Positions 25,129-34,891 of a DNA stretch of 64,000 bases are shown here, piece after piece. This stretch comes from Gemmiger gallinarum (GTDB taxonomy: Bacteria > Bacillota > Clostridia > Oscillospirales > Ruminococcaceae). Positions within the stretch are counted from its first letter, which is position 1. Each line of letters begins with the position of its first letter. The DNA is taken from positions 682,001 to 746,000 of the forward strand of contig NZ_JADCKC010000001.1 of NCBI RefSeq assembly GCF_014982805.1, in the 5' to 3' direction. Below the pieces are notes generated by a model, which saw nothing but the letters and a program-made list of their open reading frames with translations, ran no database searches and was not told the DNA's origin. A program made the translations under genes and the position numbers.

Positions 25129-26586
25129 TCAGGCATTCCCTGTGTCGCCGCCGTCGTTGGAGGCGGAAGAGGCATCCCCGCCGTCATCCCCCGCTGTGTC
25201 GCCGGAGTCTCCGGTTTCCCCTCCGTCGCCGGAATTTGTATCGGTTTCCGGTGTGGGAGTCGGGGTTGGGGTGGGATCGGCAGGCAGGAAATATGCCACA
25301 ATGTCGCCGTCACTGCGCTGATAAGAGACATCCAATGTGCCGTGGTCGGTGGGGGTAAGGCCCTTGCCGTCCACGTCCAGAATGACGTTGGCGGCCATGC
25401 GCATCTTGTAATCCAGGTTGTTGGACGTGCCCAGCAGCACCGAGACGCGCCCCTCATAAAGGAAGTTGATCTCATCCTGGTCCCGCAGGGAAATCATGGT
25501 GACGCCGTCCAGAAGCTGCTGTTCCTCCATCTTGTCAACGATGGCAAACAGCGTGTCGTTGACTTCGTAGGGGTCCTCCTCTTCCGTTGTGTCGGACGCA
25601 TCGGAGGAGGCCTCCTCCCCGTCCAGAGGTTCCGTCTCATCTTCAAGAGCCGTCTCTGCGGTTTCCGGCGTAGCGGCAGGCAGAGATTCTCCATCTGAGA
25701 GCATCAGGTAAGTTCCTGCCGTCAGGGCCCCGTTCTGCTGCACTGCGGCATCCAGAAGGATCAGGCCGTCCGGCTGGGTGTCGGCGGTGCGCAGCACCTT
25801 GAGGCCGTCGCTGAGCACCAGCCATCCGCCTGTCGCCTCCATGGCAAAACGCTCGGTGGCAGGCTGGACCTTGATGACCACTGTGCCGGGCAGCTGGATG
25901 TCGACCTCCACCACGTCCAGATAGGGCAGCTGTGTCTGCAGCTGCTGAGACTTTTCCTTTGTGGAGAATCCAAAGAGGTTGTCCCCTGTCTGGACGCCCA
26001 GCAGGTCGATGATCTGCTGCTCGGTATAAATGCCGGTGTTGGCCGGGGTGGTGCGGTCAGTGTTTTCCACCCGGAAGCCGGTCACCTTGAACAGCAGATT
26101 GACAGACAGCACCACACCCACTGTCAGTACCGCCAGCAGGCACAGCACACCCACAATCTTGCGGCGGCGGCGGATGCGCATTTTCTCCACCTGAGTCACC
26201 CGGCGGGGCGGACGGGCTGTGCCCTGCCGGTATCCCGGCGCCTGGGGATTGGCGGGCTGGCTGCGGTAGCGCCTGCGCCCGGCGTTGGCCGCCGGTCTTT
26301 GGGGCGTACGGAGAGGCTGCTGGCTGCGGGTTTGCTGCCCTGTCTGCCGCGGCGGTGTCTGCTGGGAGGGCTGCCGGTTTTTCCGGCGGAGATCCCCTGC
26401 GGCTTTTCCGCTGCGGGGCGGCTGCTGCGGTGCTGTGCCGCGCTTTTCCAGCCCTACTCTGCTGCTCAGACCCTTTTTGGGCGGCACCGCCTGCCGCGGG
26501 CGCTGGGGCGGGTTCTGTCTGGGTCGGGAGGACGCGTGGGATGCCGCGCCGGACTTTTGCCTGCGGCTTTGTACGTCGCGGTCCAT
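25129..26586 (-). CDS. ftsQ: cell division protein FtsQ/DivIB with long disordered ends
   Basis: 485 residues from ATG 26586 (AGAGGTGGAGG upstream), much longer than the usual 260-300. Residues 1 to about 135 are rich in Arg, Gln, Pro and Ser with little order. A single membrane helix follows (GVLCLLAVLTVGVVLSVNLL), then a POTRA domain beginning FKVTGFRVEN and a DivIB-like beta domain interrupted by an acidic insert. The C-terminus has a PTPTPTPTPETD run and a Gly/Asp/Ser tail. FtsQ joins FtsL and FtsB at the septum. It is the last gene of the cluster. Confidence 0.88.
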   Translation of the reverse strand: MDRDVQSRRQKSGAASHASSRPRQNPPQRPRQAVPPKKGLSSRVGLEKRGTAPQQPPRSGKAAGDLRRKNRQPSQQTPPRQTGQQTRSQQPLRTPQRPAANAGRRRYRSQPANPQAPGYRQGTARPPRRVTQVEKMRIRRRRKIVGVLCLLAVLTVGVVLSVNLLFKVTGFRVENTDRTTPANTGIYTEQQIIDLLGVQTGDNLFGFSTKEKSQQLQTQLPYLDVVEVDIQLPGTVVIKVQPATERFAMEATGGWLVLSDGLKVLRTADTQPDGLILLDAAVQQNGALTAGTYLMLSDGESLPAATPETAETALEDETEPLDGEEASSDASDTTEEEDPYEVNDTLFAIVDKMEEQQLLDGVTMISLRDQDEINFLYEGRVSVLLGTSNNLDYKMRMAANVILDVDGKGLTPTDHGTLDVSYQRSDGDIVAYFLPADPTPTPTPTPETDTNSGDGGETGDSGDTAGDDGGDASSASNDGGDTGNA

Positions 26587-26765
26587 GCCTCCACCTCTCT
26601 TTCTGTAAGTTCCAAAAGAAAACGAAACCGCCAAACCCTGCCGCAAAAGCGGCCGCTGCCGTCTTGGGGCGATTTGGCGTTACTGCAGCCGGAAAGGCCC
26701 CAGGCTTCGTTTTGTATTGTCGGGACGGGCCTGCTGTCCCCCTTTTATGCGGATCGTCCCCTGTC

Positions 26766-27881
26766 TCAGGCGCAGAGCTTTTTGAGCGCCGCCCAGATCA
26801 GGTCCAGACTGTCGGGACGACCCAGCGTCTTGGCATTGCGCCCCATCTCGGCCAGGCGGCCGGGCTCGGACATCAGCTTTTTGACTGTCTCAATAAGCTT
26901 GTCGCCGGTGAGGTCTTTTTCCTCAATGACCACCGCAGCTCCGGCATGCTGCAGTTCCATGGCATTGTAATACTGGTGGTTTTCCGCCACATTGGGGCTG
27001 GGTACCAGCACCGCCGCGCGGCCCATGACCTCCAGTTCAGCCAGCGTCAGCGCACCCGACCGGGAGATGACCAGATCCGCCGCGGCCAGCAGCTCGGGCA
27101 TGTTGTCGATATACTCCCGGACCACCAGGTTCTTGCCGGGGGCAAAGCCTTTTTCCTTGCCCAGGTTGCGGAACAGCTCGACACCGCGGCTGCCGGTGGC
27201 ATGAAGGTGCAGGATCTTCTGCTGTGTCTTCTGCTCCCAGGCGCAGAGATCGGCCACCACCTCATTGATGCGGCGTGCTCCCAAGCTGCCGCCAAAGCTC
27301 AGGATGACCGTCTTGTCCCCGGCATCCAGTTTGGCGCGGGCAGCGGCCCGGTCCTGCTCAAACAGTTCGGGGCGTACCGGGTTGCCCACTACAATGGTCT
27401 TGCCGGGAGCGCCCAGCTTCTCCACCGCAGCCTCGCTGGCCGCCATGACCAGATCGACCTCCTTGGCAAGCAGCTTGTTGGTCACGCCCGGGAAGGCATT
27501 CTGCTCATGGATGGCGGTATGAATGCCCTTGCGGGCCGCCGCGCGCACAATGGGTCCGCTGACGTAGCCGCCGCAGCCGATGACCAGATCGGGTTTGACC
27601 TCCCGCAGAATCGCCGCGCAGCGGGGCCCGCTGATGGCCAGGTGCCACACCGCCACCAGGTTGCGGCCGATGTTTTTGGGAGTCAGCTTGCGCTGAAAGC
27701 CGTTGATCTCAATGTGATGGAAGGGATAGCCCGCCTTGGTGACCAGGCCGTACTCCATTCCCTCCCGGCGGCCGGCAAAATGAATCTCCGCCGCAGGATC
27801 TCCTTTTCGGATGGCACCGGCAATCGCCAGCGCAGGATTGATGTGCCCGGCAGTACCGCCGGCTGCAATCAGCACACGCAT
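26766..27881 (-). CDS. murG: UDP-N-acetylglucosamine--lipid I GlcNAc transferase
   Basis: 371 residues. The GT-B N-terminal loop reads GGTAGHINPALA at 8-19, and HEQNAFPGVTNK near 125 is the second conserved site. SFGGSLGAR and SRSGALTLAE mark the C-terminal UDP-GlcNAc domain. It adds GlcNAc to lipid I on the inner face of the membrane, making lipid II. It lies 42 bases downstream of ftsW in the division cluster. Confidence 0.97.
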   Translation of the reverse strand: MRVLIAAGGTAGHINPALAIAGAIRKGDPAAEIHFAGRREGMEYGLVTKAGYPFHHIEINGFQRKLTPKNIGRNLVAVWHLAISGPRCAAILREVKPDLVIGCGGYVSGPIVRAAARKGIHTAIHEQNAFPGVTNKLLAKEVDLVMAASEAAVEKLGAPGKTIVVGNPVRPELFEQDRAAARAKLDAGDKTVILSFGGSLGARRINEVVADLCAWEQKTQQKILHLHATGSRGVELFRNLGKEKGFAPGKNLVVREYIDNMPELLAAADLVISRSGALTLAELEVMGRAAVLVPSPNVAENHQYYNAMELQHAGAAVVIEEKDLTGDKLIETVKKLMSEPGRLAEMGRNAKTLGRPDSLDLIWAALKKLCA

Positions 27882-27923
27882 ACATAGCCTCCCGTTAACA
27901 TCAGACTGTCAAAACAGATAAAT

Positions 27924-29201
27924 TCAGATGGAATGGGCCGCGCCGCCCCGCCGATAAACGCTGCGGGTACCGTGCTCCAGCTTTTTGGCAAAGGCCTCCA
28001 GCTTGCGGCGTCGGCGCTCCTCAATGCGGGCATTGCCTACCCGGGAAATACTGAGCATGACCCCCATCTCACCCAGCAGCATCAAAAGGCTGGTGCCGCC
28101 CGATGAGAAAAAGGGCAGGCTGATACCGGTATTGGGGATGGTGTTGGTGACAACGCCGATGTTGCAGAACACCTGCCAGGCGATCTGGCCCATGATGCCC
28201 ACCCCCAGCATGCTGCCGAACAGGTCCGGGGAGCGCATGGCAATGAGAATGCCCTGAATGATGAGGGCCGCGAACAGCAGAATACAGACCAGCGCCCCGA
28301 TAAAGCCCAGTTCCTCACACAGGACGGGGAAAATAAAGTCGTTGGTGACCTCGGGCAGCCACTGATGCTTCTGGCGGCTGTTGCCGATGCCCAGACCGAA
28401 CAAACCGCCCGATGCAATGGCATAGATGCTCTGCTCGGTCTGGTCGGTCATGGTGGAGGTATCGCTGGAAAAAAGGGTCCAGCCGTCCAGACGGGTCTGG
28501 ACATAGTTGTCCTGACTGGTCAGCATATACACCACGCCGATGACGCCCACACTGAGAACCGGCAGCATCCACTTGAGACCACATCCGCCGCAGATCAGCA
28601 TGGTGAAATAGATCATGAGGATCAGGATGATGGCCGAATAGTGGGGCTGGCGGAAAATGAGGAACAGGGTGGGGATCAGCGGCAGAGTGGGCAGGATGAT
28701 GCCGTAAAGCAGCGAGCCTTTCTGCTGCTGGTGAGCATCCACAAAGGCAGCGGTGCCCAGAATGGTAGAGAACTTGGCCAGCTCGGAGGGCTGAAAGGTA
28801 ACGCCCGCGATCTCCACCCAGCGATAACATTTTGCGCTGAGGTTGGTGGGGTTATTGCTGAACAGTGCCGCTGCCAGCAGCAGCAGGGTGAAGAAATACA
28901 GATACCAGGTCAGGTGACGCAGGGCGCGGTAGTCGGTGAAAGAGATACCGAACATGATTGCCACGCCGGCCACAGCAAAGCCGAGCTGCTGCCGGATCTG
29001 GCTGAAACTGTCTCCGCTTTCCTGATAGGAAACCGAGTAACTGGCCGAGAACAGCACCACCAGCCCGTAGGCGATGATGACAAGAAGTGTTACCACGAAA
29101 TACCATGAAAGCGGCCCGCGGTCTTTTTTGCGCAGAGGAAGATCCTTGCACATCAGAAACGCGGGTCGGAAAAGTACTTTAAGGAGTGTCGAAATATCCA
29201 A
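27924..29201 (-). CDS. ftsW: FtsW/RodA-type lipid II polymerase
   Basis: About 425 residues with roughly ten membrane helices. SEDS landmarks include LSAKCYRWVEIAGVTFQPSE and LPFFSSGGTSL near the C-terminus. The end is basic (RRRRKLEAFAKK). The start is uncertain: a TTG at 29201 has AAATAGG upstream, while an ATG at 29153 has no ribosome site. FtsW polymerises septal glycan with a class B PBP, and the PBP2 three genes upstream is its natural partner. FtsW rather than RodA is chosen from the cluster. Confidence 0.92.
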   Translation of the reverse strand: MDISTLLKVLFRPAFLMCKDLPLRKKDRGPLSWYFVVTLLVIIAYGLVVLFSASYSVSYQESGDSFSQIRQQLGFAVAGVAIMFGISFTDYRALRHLTWYLYFFTLLLLAAALFSNNPTNLSAKCYRWVEIAGVTFQPSELAKFSTILGTAAFVDAHQQQKGSLLYGIILPTLPLIPTLFLIFRQPHYSAIILILMIYFTMLICGGCGLKWMLPVLSVGVIGVVYMLTSQDNYVQTRLDGWTLFSSDTSTMTDQTEQSIYAIASGGLFGLGIGNSRQKHQWLPEVTNDFIFPVLCEELGFIGALVCILLFAALIIQGILIAMRSPDLFGSMLGVGIMGQIAWQVFCNIGVVTNTIPNTGISLPFFSSGGTSLLMLLGEMGVMLSISRVGNARIEERRRRKLEAFAKKLEHGTRSVYRRGGAAHSI

Positions 29202-29273
29202 GGGGAATGCCTATTTCCTTTCCGTCCGGCCCCGGGCGGGCCGGACCCGGCGGGGCGGCGTTTTGCCCCGTGC

Positions 29274-30287
29274 TCAGGTCAGGTAAATGTACAGAACGCC
29301 CAGCAGCGCCCCCATGAGGGCAATAAGGCTGAAGAAGGCGTCGATGCGTGCCTCGCGCCAGCCGCGCATCTCAAAGGCATGGTGGATGGGCGTCATGCGG
29401 AAGATGCGCTTGCCGTGGGTCAGCTTGAAATAGACCCGCTGGATGACCACCGTCATGGCGTCCCAGATATAGACGATACCAAAAAAGAGTACCAGTTCGG
29501 GACGGCACATCACAAAGGCCAGGGCCGTGACGATGCCGCCCAGGAACATGCTGCCGGTATCGCCCATGAACACCTTGGCCGGATAGAAGTTCCACACCAG
29601 GAAGCCCGCGCAGGCCCCCGCCGTGGCGGTGGCCAGGATAGACACATGGTAGAAGCCCAGCAGGCTGGCGCCCACCAGATACCCCAGCATGGACACAAAG
29701 GTAACGCAGGAGTCCAGACCGTCCAGGCCGTCGGTGAGGTTGACGGCATTGACCAAAAAGATGATACCAAAAAAGGCAATGGGATAGTAGAGCAGCCCCA
29801 GATCAAAGGCCCCGCCTCCCGGCAGGGTGATGACAGTGGTGAGCAGCCCCAGCGCGTTGAGCCCGAACAGAAACCCGCCGGTAACGGCAAACTGCATGAC
29901 CAGTTTCTGCCATGCCACAAGGCCCAGGTTGCGGTGGCGCACCACCTTGACAAAGTCGTCCAAAAATCCGATGAAGCCGGACCCCAGGGCAAGGAACATG
30001 ACCAGCAGCACTGCCTGAATCTGCTGTGCCCCCACCAGTTCCGGCGCATAGCGGCGGAATCCCACCAGCACCAGAAGCAGTGCAGCCACAATGCCAAGAA
30101 TGAAGCACAGGCCGCCCATGGTGGGTGTGCCCTGCTTTTTATTGTGCCAGGTCGGTCCGCTCTCGCGGATGGTCTGGCCGAAGTGCAGCCGGTGCAGGGC
30201 GGGAATCACCACGCAGCCGGACAGCGCCGTGATGGAAAACGCAGCGATCGCCGCAGCGACCAGCATCCAGGAGACCATCATCCCCAT
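29274..30287 (-). CDS. mraY: phospho-N-acetylmuramoyl-pentapeptide-transferase
   Basis: 337 residues from ATG 30287, preferred because GGGGGAG lies 7 bases upstream; a TTG at 30326 abuts the murF stop and would add 13 residues. About ten membrane helices are present with the MraY motifs NLTDGLDGL, FMGDTGSM and HHAFEMRGW. It transfers phospho-MurNAc-pentapeptide to undecaprenyl phosphate, forming lipid I. The start is 40 bases after the murF stop. Confidence 0.96.
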   Translation of the reverse strand: MGMMVSWMLVAAAIAAFSITALSGCVVIPALHRLHFGQTIRESGPTWHNKKQGTPTMGGLCFILGIVAALLLVLVGFRRYAPELVGAQQIQAVLLVMFLALGSGFIGFLDDFVKVVRHRNLGLVAWQKLVMQFAVTGGFLFGLNALGLLTTVITLPGGGAFDLGLLYYPIAFFGIIFLVNAVNLTDGLDGLDSCVTFVSMLGYLVGASLLGFYHVSILATATAGACAGFLVWNFYPAKVFMGDTGSMFLGGIVTALAFVMCRPELVLFFGIVYIWDAMTVVIQRVYFKLTHGKRIFRMTPIHHAFEMRGWREARIDAFFSLIALMGALLGVLYIYLT

Positions 30288-30326
30288 GAAAGAACTCCCC
30301 CAAATCTCTATCAGTTTGGCTGACAA

Positions 30327-31685
30327 TCACGCCAGCGTCTTGTAAAACTGTTCCAGCACCTGGTCCAGCTTCATGGCATGGCTGGCTTTTGCCAGCAATG
30401 CATCGCCCGCGTGTACATTTTGCCTTACATATCCTACCACTTCTTGTTCGGTTTCGCAATGCAAAGTTGTTACACCTTTCCCGGCGGCAGCCTGTGCCAT
30501 GGCGGCGCTCCGCGGGCCGTAGGCGATGAGCAGATCGACGCCTGCCTCGGCAGCCCACTCGCCCACCTGGCGGTGTGCTTCCTCGCTGACGCTGCCCAGC
30601 TCCAGCATATCCCCCAGCAGGGCAATGTGGCGGTCTGCCTCCTGGCTTTCCAGCACGCCCAGGGCCGCACGCATGCTGTCGGGGCTGGCATTGTAGCAGT
30701 CCTCGATGATGGTGATGCCCGCCTTGCGGACAATGTTCTGCCGCATGCCGGTGGTCTGGTAATTGCTCAGGGCCGCCGCACACCGGGCGGGGTCCAGCCC
30801 CAGCCGGGTGGCCGCCCCATAGGCCGCCAGCGCATCGCTGACCGTGTGCAGCCCCACTGTGGGGATATGCACCGGGAACTCGCCGTACTCCCTGTCGGAC
30901 AAAAGGAAATCCGTGCCGCTGTCCCCTGCCGTGATGTTGAGCGCCCGCACGTCGGCGTCGGAGCTGTCGATGCCGAACCACACCGGGCGCAGACGGCCGG
31001 GAAGCTTGGCCTTGGGCAGCATGTCGTCGTCAGCGTTGAGCACCAGCGGCGCGCCGTCGGGCAGGCCATAGCAGATTTCAAGCTTTGCTTTCAGTATATT
31101 CTCGCGGCTGCCCAGATTTTCCAGATGGGACACTCCGATGCGGGTGATGATGCCCGCAGCCGGCCGGGCCGCGCGGGTCAGCCGCTCGATCTCGCCCAGG
31201 TTGCTCATGCCCATCTCCACCACCGCATACTCGGTGGCATCGTCCAGGCGGAACAGCGTGTTGGGCAGACCGATCTCGTTGTTCTGGTTGCCCTCGGTCT
31301 TGAGCGTATTGCCGAAAGCGGACAGCACCGCGTAGCAGAATTCCTTGGTGGTGGTCTTGCCCACGCTGCCCGTCACGCCGATCATCAAAGGGCTGAACAG
31401 CATCCGGTAATTGGACGCCATGCGCACCATGGCATGATGACTGGACGGCACAATGACGGTGCGGTCCTCCGGGACGCCCTCCACCGGATGGTTGGCAATG
31501 ATGTAGGAGGCTCCCGCACGGTAAGCTGCGGCTGCATAATCGTGGCCGTCCACCCGCTCTCCCGGAAAGCAGACGAAAACACATCCCGGCACCACCTTGC
31601 GGCTGTCGGTCACAACCTCGGTGATGGGGTCCGGTTCCGCCAGCGCAAGGCCGGCCAGCAGTTGATTGGCATGGATGGGTTTCAT
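30327..31685 (-). CDS. murF: UDP-MurNAc-tripeptide--D-alanyl-D-alanine ligase
   Basis: 452 residues from ATG 31685, with GGAGAG upstream. The Mur-ligase ATP loop reads GVTGSVGKTTTKEF, and later segments include TEGNQNNEIGLP and the C-terminal IIEDCYNASPDSM. It adds D-Ala-D-Ala to the UDP-MurNAc tripeptide. MurE and MurD, which supply its substrate and often flank it, are not in this cluster. Confidence 0.96.
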   Translation of the reverse strand: MKPIHANQLLAGLALAEPDPITEVVTDSRKVVPGCVFVCFPGERVDGHDYAAAAYRAGASYIIANHPVEGVPEDRTVIVPSSHHAMVRMASNYRMLFSPLMIGVTGSVGKTTTKEFCYAVLSAFGNTLKTEGNQNNEIGLPNTLFRLDDATEYAVVEMGMSNLGEIERLTRAARPAAGIITRIGVSHLENLGSRENILKAKLEICYGLPDGAPLVLNADDDMLPKAKLPGRLRPVWFGIDSSDADVRALNITAGDSGTDFLLSDREYGEFPVHIPTVGLHTVSDALAAYGAATRLGLDPARCAAALSNYQTTGMRQNIVRKAGITIIEDCYNASPDSMRAALGVLESQEADRHIALLGDMLELGSVSEEAHRQVGEWAAEAGVDLLIAYGPRSAAMAQAAAGKGVTTLHCETEQEVVGYVRQNVHAGDALLAKASHAMKLDQVLEQFYKTLA

Positions 31686-31738
31686 CTTGCATCTCTCCTT
31701 TTCATTCCCGCAATGGTTTGTCACGGTTGTGTCAGGGC

Positions 31739-34240
31739 TTATTCGCCGCCGTCTGTCGCGGTATCATCCGAGGAAGCGGCTGGGTCCGCCGTATCCCCGG
31801 AAGTGGTATCCGAATCGCTGCCCGTACCGTCGGCAGCAGGCTCTGCAGTATCTGCCGCCGAGGCAGTCTCGATGGTGACAACGGTGCCCATGGCAACGCT
31901 GGTGCCCTCGGCTACGCTCTGGGAGGTGACCAGGGCGTTCTCGTCGCCGTTGATCTGGGCATTGATGCCCGCAGCACTGAGCATCTGCGCTGCAAAGCTG
32001 CCGCTCTTGCCCACCACATTGGGCACATTGACCATGGTGTCGGTAGTGCTTTGGGTGTAGAGGTAGACGGTAGACCCCACCGGGACCACCGTGCCTGCCG
32101 CCGGATACTGGTGCACCACGGTGCCGGTGCCTTCCACCAGCTTGTGGGCAAGGCCCTTCTTGTTCATCTCCACCTGGGCGCTGACCCAGGAGTTGTTCCG
32201 GCTGACCACATCCGGCACCACCACGGTGGCGCTGGTGTCGTACTCGGGGTCGCGCTCCAGGCCCAGGTAGGGGGCAACCTCGCTGATGATGTTGCCCACC
32301 ACAGGGGCAACGATCTGGCTGGCATAGTCGTTGGACCAGCGGGGGTCGTCCATCATGACGAAGACCTCGATCTCGGGGTCGTCGATGGGCAGAACCGCCG
32401 TAAAACTGATCTGCTTGTAGTAGTCGCCGTCCTCACGTTCGTCACGGCCCAGGTTTTCCGAGGTGCCCGACTTGCCGCCGATACGGTAGCCAGCCACATA
32501 GGCATTGCGGCCGCTGCTGGTGTCTGCCCCCTTGCCCACGACCTGTTCCATCATGGCGCGGACCTCGGCGCTGACTTCCTCCGAAATGACCTGGCGGCGG
32601 ATGGTGGTGTCCACACTGGTGACCACATTGCCGCTCTGGTCGGTGATGGTATCCACCACATGGGGGGTGACCAGGTAGCCGCCGTTGACCACCGCAGCCA
32701 CGGCGGTCGCCATCTGCAGCGGCGTGCAGGTCTGTGCCTGACCGAAGGAGCTGGAATCCAGGTTGGCCTCGGTCTTGGCCAGTTCTTCCTCATCGTGGTA
32801 GATCATCCAGCGGGTCTCGTTGGGCAGGTCCACGCCGGTGCGCTCGGTGAAGCCGAAGGCATTGTAGTAGTCGTAGAACACCTGCGGTCCCAGCGTCAGA
32901 CCCACCTGGATAAAGTAGATGTTGCAGCTGTTGTTCAGAGCAGTGGCCATATCCTGCCAGCCGTGGGCGTCGTTGTTGGCGCAGTGGTAGGTATGCTCGT
33001 ACAGCGCACTGCCCGCATTGATGGTCCAGCCCTCCTTACTGCAGTAGAACTGCTGGCTGGTATCCATCAGGCCGGAGTCCAGCGCTGCCGAGGCGGTGAC
33101 CAGCTTGAAGACCGAACCGGGATAATACAGCTCGGTGATGGTCTTGTTCTTCCACTGAGCTTCCCGCATCAGGCCCTGCAGGTCGGAGTACTCGTCGTCC
33201 GAGATCTGGCCGTCCTCAATGATGCTTTGCAGCTTTGTGGTGCTGCCCAGGCGGCTGACCAGCGTGTCGATCTGCTCGGCCGTCAGAGTGCCGCTGTCCA
33301 GGATGGACTGCATCTCGCTGTCGTAGATGGTGTAGGGATCGTTGGGGTCGAACTGATTCATGGAGGCCATGGCCAGAATCTCGCCGGTGTTGACGTTCAT
33401 GACAATGGCGCAGGCACGGCTCTTGACATTGTAGTCAACAATCGCCTGCTGCAAGTATTCCTCAACAATCGACTGGATATTATCATCGATGCAGAGATTC
33501 AGGTTCAATCCGTCGATGGGAGCATGATATTCCGACTCCGAGTCGGTCAGGTCGATGCCGCCCGCGCTCTGCAGCGACACACTGCGTCCCGGCGTGCCGG
33601 CCAGAATGTCGTTGTAGTAGTTTTCCAGGCCGTAGGTGCCGTTGCCTGAGCTGTCGGTAAAGCCCAGCACCGACGACAGAAATGCCCCGTAGGGATACTC
33701 CCGGGTGGAAGACTGTTCGGTGTAGAGGTAGAGCACCGTTTTCTCTGCCTGCTCGTTCAGGTCGCTGGCATACTGGAGAATGGCCTCGGCAGTGGGCATG
33801 TCCATGCCCCGGACAAGGACGCGGTACTTTTTATCGCTCATGGATAGATTGCTGGCCACGCTCTCCGCTGTGACTGCCCCGCCCGACAGCTCAGCGATTT
33901 TCTCGCCGGCCTGGGTGATATAGTCGGCACTGCAGCGGGAGGGATCGGCGATGATGTTCCAGACCACGCTGCTCTTGGCCAGCAGCTTGCCGGTGGAGCT
34001 GTAGATGGAGCCGCGGGTGGCCGGGATGGTGGTGTCGGAAAGCTGCTGCTCGGTGGCATCCACGCGGTAAGTCTCATAGTCCCGGATCTGCAGCACATAG
34101 AGCTGATAAACCAGCAGCCCGAAGCCGAAAATGAGAAAGGCGGCAACCAGGATCAGCGTGCGGATGCGCATGGCGTTGGAGGTGCCGAAGTTTTCGGACC
34201 CGGGCTTTTGAGAGTGATCGTTCGGATGATTGTTTGCCAT
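31739..34240 (-). CDS. class B penicillin-binding protein with PASTA domains (FtsI/SpoVD type)
   Basis: 833 residues from ATG 34240. One N-terminal membrane helix (about 26-48) is followed by a dimerisation domain. The transpeptidase domain has SVFK with Ser376, SCN in NNSCNIYF, and KSG at 590-592. Two PASTA domains follow (VVVPDVVSRN and VNVPNVVGKS), then a Ser/Asp/Thr-rich tail. It crosslinks septal peptidoglycan with FtsW. The layout is that of SpoVD or PBP2x-like proteins at this cluster position. Whether it serves division or spore cortex cannot be told from sequence. Confidence 0.93.
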   Translation of the reverse strand: MANNHPNDHSQKPGSENFGTSNAMRIRTLILVAAFLIFGFGLLVYQLYVLQIRDYETYRVDATEQQLSDTTIPATRGSIYSSTGKLLAKSSVVWNIIADPSRCSADYITQAGEKIAELSGGAVTAESVASNLSMSDKKYRVLVRGMDMPTAEAILQYASDLNEQAEKTVLYLYTEQSSTREYPYGAFLSSVLGFTDSSGNGTYGLENYYNDILAGTPGRSVSLQSAGGIDLTDSESEYHAPIDGLNLNLCIDDNIQSIVEEYLQQAIVDYNVKSRACAIVMNVNTGEILAMASMNQFDPNDPYTIYDSEMQSILDSGTLTAEQIDTLVSRLGSTTKLQSIIEDGQISDDEYSDLQGLMREAQWKNKTITELYYPGSVFKLVTASAALDSGLMDTSQQFYCSKEGWTINAGSALYEHTYHCANNDAHGWQDMATALNNSCNIYFIQVGLTLGPQVFYDYYNAFGFTERTGVDLPNETRWMIYHDEEELAKTEANLDSSSFGQAQTCTPLQMATAVAAVVNGGYLVTPHVVDTITDQSGNVVTSVDTTIRRQVISEEVSAEVRAMMEQVVGKGADTSSGRNAYVAGYRIGGKSGTSENLGRDEREDGDYYKQISFTAVLPIDDPEIEVFVMMDDPRWSNDYASQIVAPVVGNIISEVAPYLGLERDPEYDTSATVVVPDVVSRNNSWVSAQVEMNKKGLAHKLVEGTGTVVHQYPAAGTVVPVGSTVYLYTQSTTDTMVNVPNVVGKSGSFAAQMLSAAGINAQINGDENALVTSQSVAEGTSVAMGTVVTIETASAADTAEPAADGTGSDSDTTSGDTADPAASSDDTATDGGE

Positions 34241-34372
34241 GGTTCTAGGTTCCCTTTGCGATGGTTCGTCGGGTTCTGAATATGCAAAAAGCGCGCCTGC
34301 CTGCGTTTGCGAAGCCACGCTTCGCACTCGGCCGCACGCTTTTGCTGGGGCCGGGAACTTCCGGCCGGTGGT

Positions 34373-34849
34373 TCAGGGGTTGAAGTTGCCGATCAGGCTG
34401 AGGGCCGCCGTCTTTATGCCGGTAAGCAGTTTGGACAGATCGGACTGATTGCGCACGATAAGGCTTTCGCCCTCCATGGTGATGTAGGTGATCTGGCTGG
34501 CATCCGCCTTGACCAGACCCAGTTTGCCCTCGGCAATTTCCTGGATATTGGTGCTGCTGGTGATGTCGTCCATGCGGCCGGACAGGTAGTCGTAGGTGCT
34601 CTGCGCCTGCGTCAGTTCCTGGCGGGCGGACTCGATCTCTCCCGACAGCTCGGTGATGATGGCCTGGCTGTACAGCAGGCTGACCACCAGCCCCAGAATC
34701 AATGCAGCGACCAGCACCGAGCGCAGCGCAGCCACCGTCTGGCGAAGCTTGTCCAGACCGCTGCGGCCGCGGACCACCCTCACGCGGGGTGCCCGGTACT
34801 GGCCGGAGCTTTTTATTTTCGTGTTCAAATCATAGGCTGCCTGTGTCAT
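34373..34849 (-). CDS. ftsL: FtsL-like septum protein
   Basis: 158 residues from ATG 34849 with GGGAGGG 7 bases upstream. A basic cytoplasmic end of about 40 residues precedes one membrane helix (VLVAALILGLVVSLLYSQA) and an extracytoplasmic coiled coil (ELSGEIESARQELTQAQ). EIAEGKLGLVKAD matches the conserved end of FtsL/DivIC proteins. It bridges FtsQ with the septal synthase. Sequence conservation of FtsL is low, so position between rsmH and the PBP gene is part of the evidence. Confidence 0.85.
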   Translation of the reverse strand: MTQAAYDLNTKIKSSGQYRAPRVRVVRGRSGLDKLRQTVAALRSVLVAALILGLVVSLLYSQAIITELSGEIESARQELTQAQSTYDYLSGRMDDITSSTNIQEIAEGKLGLVKADASQITYITMEGESLIVRNQSDLSKLLTGIKTAALSLIGNFNP

Positions 34850-34891
34850 GGGCAAACCCTCCCTTCCCTGCCGCCCCCCTCGGGCACGGCG

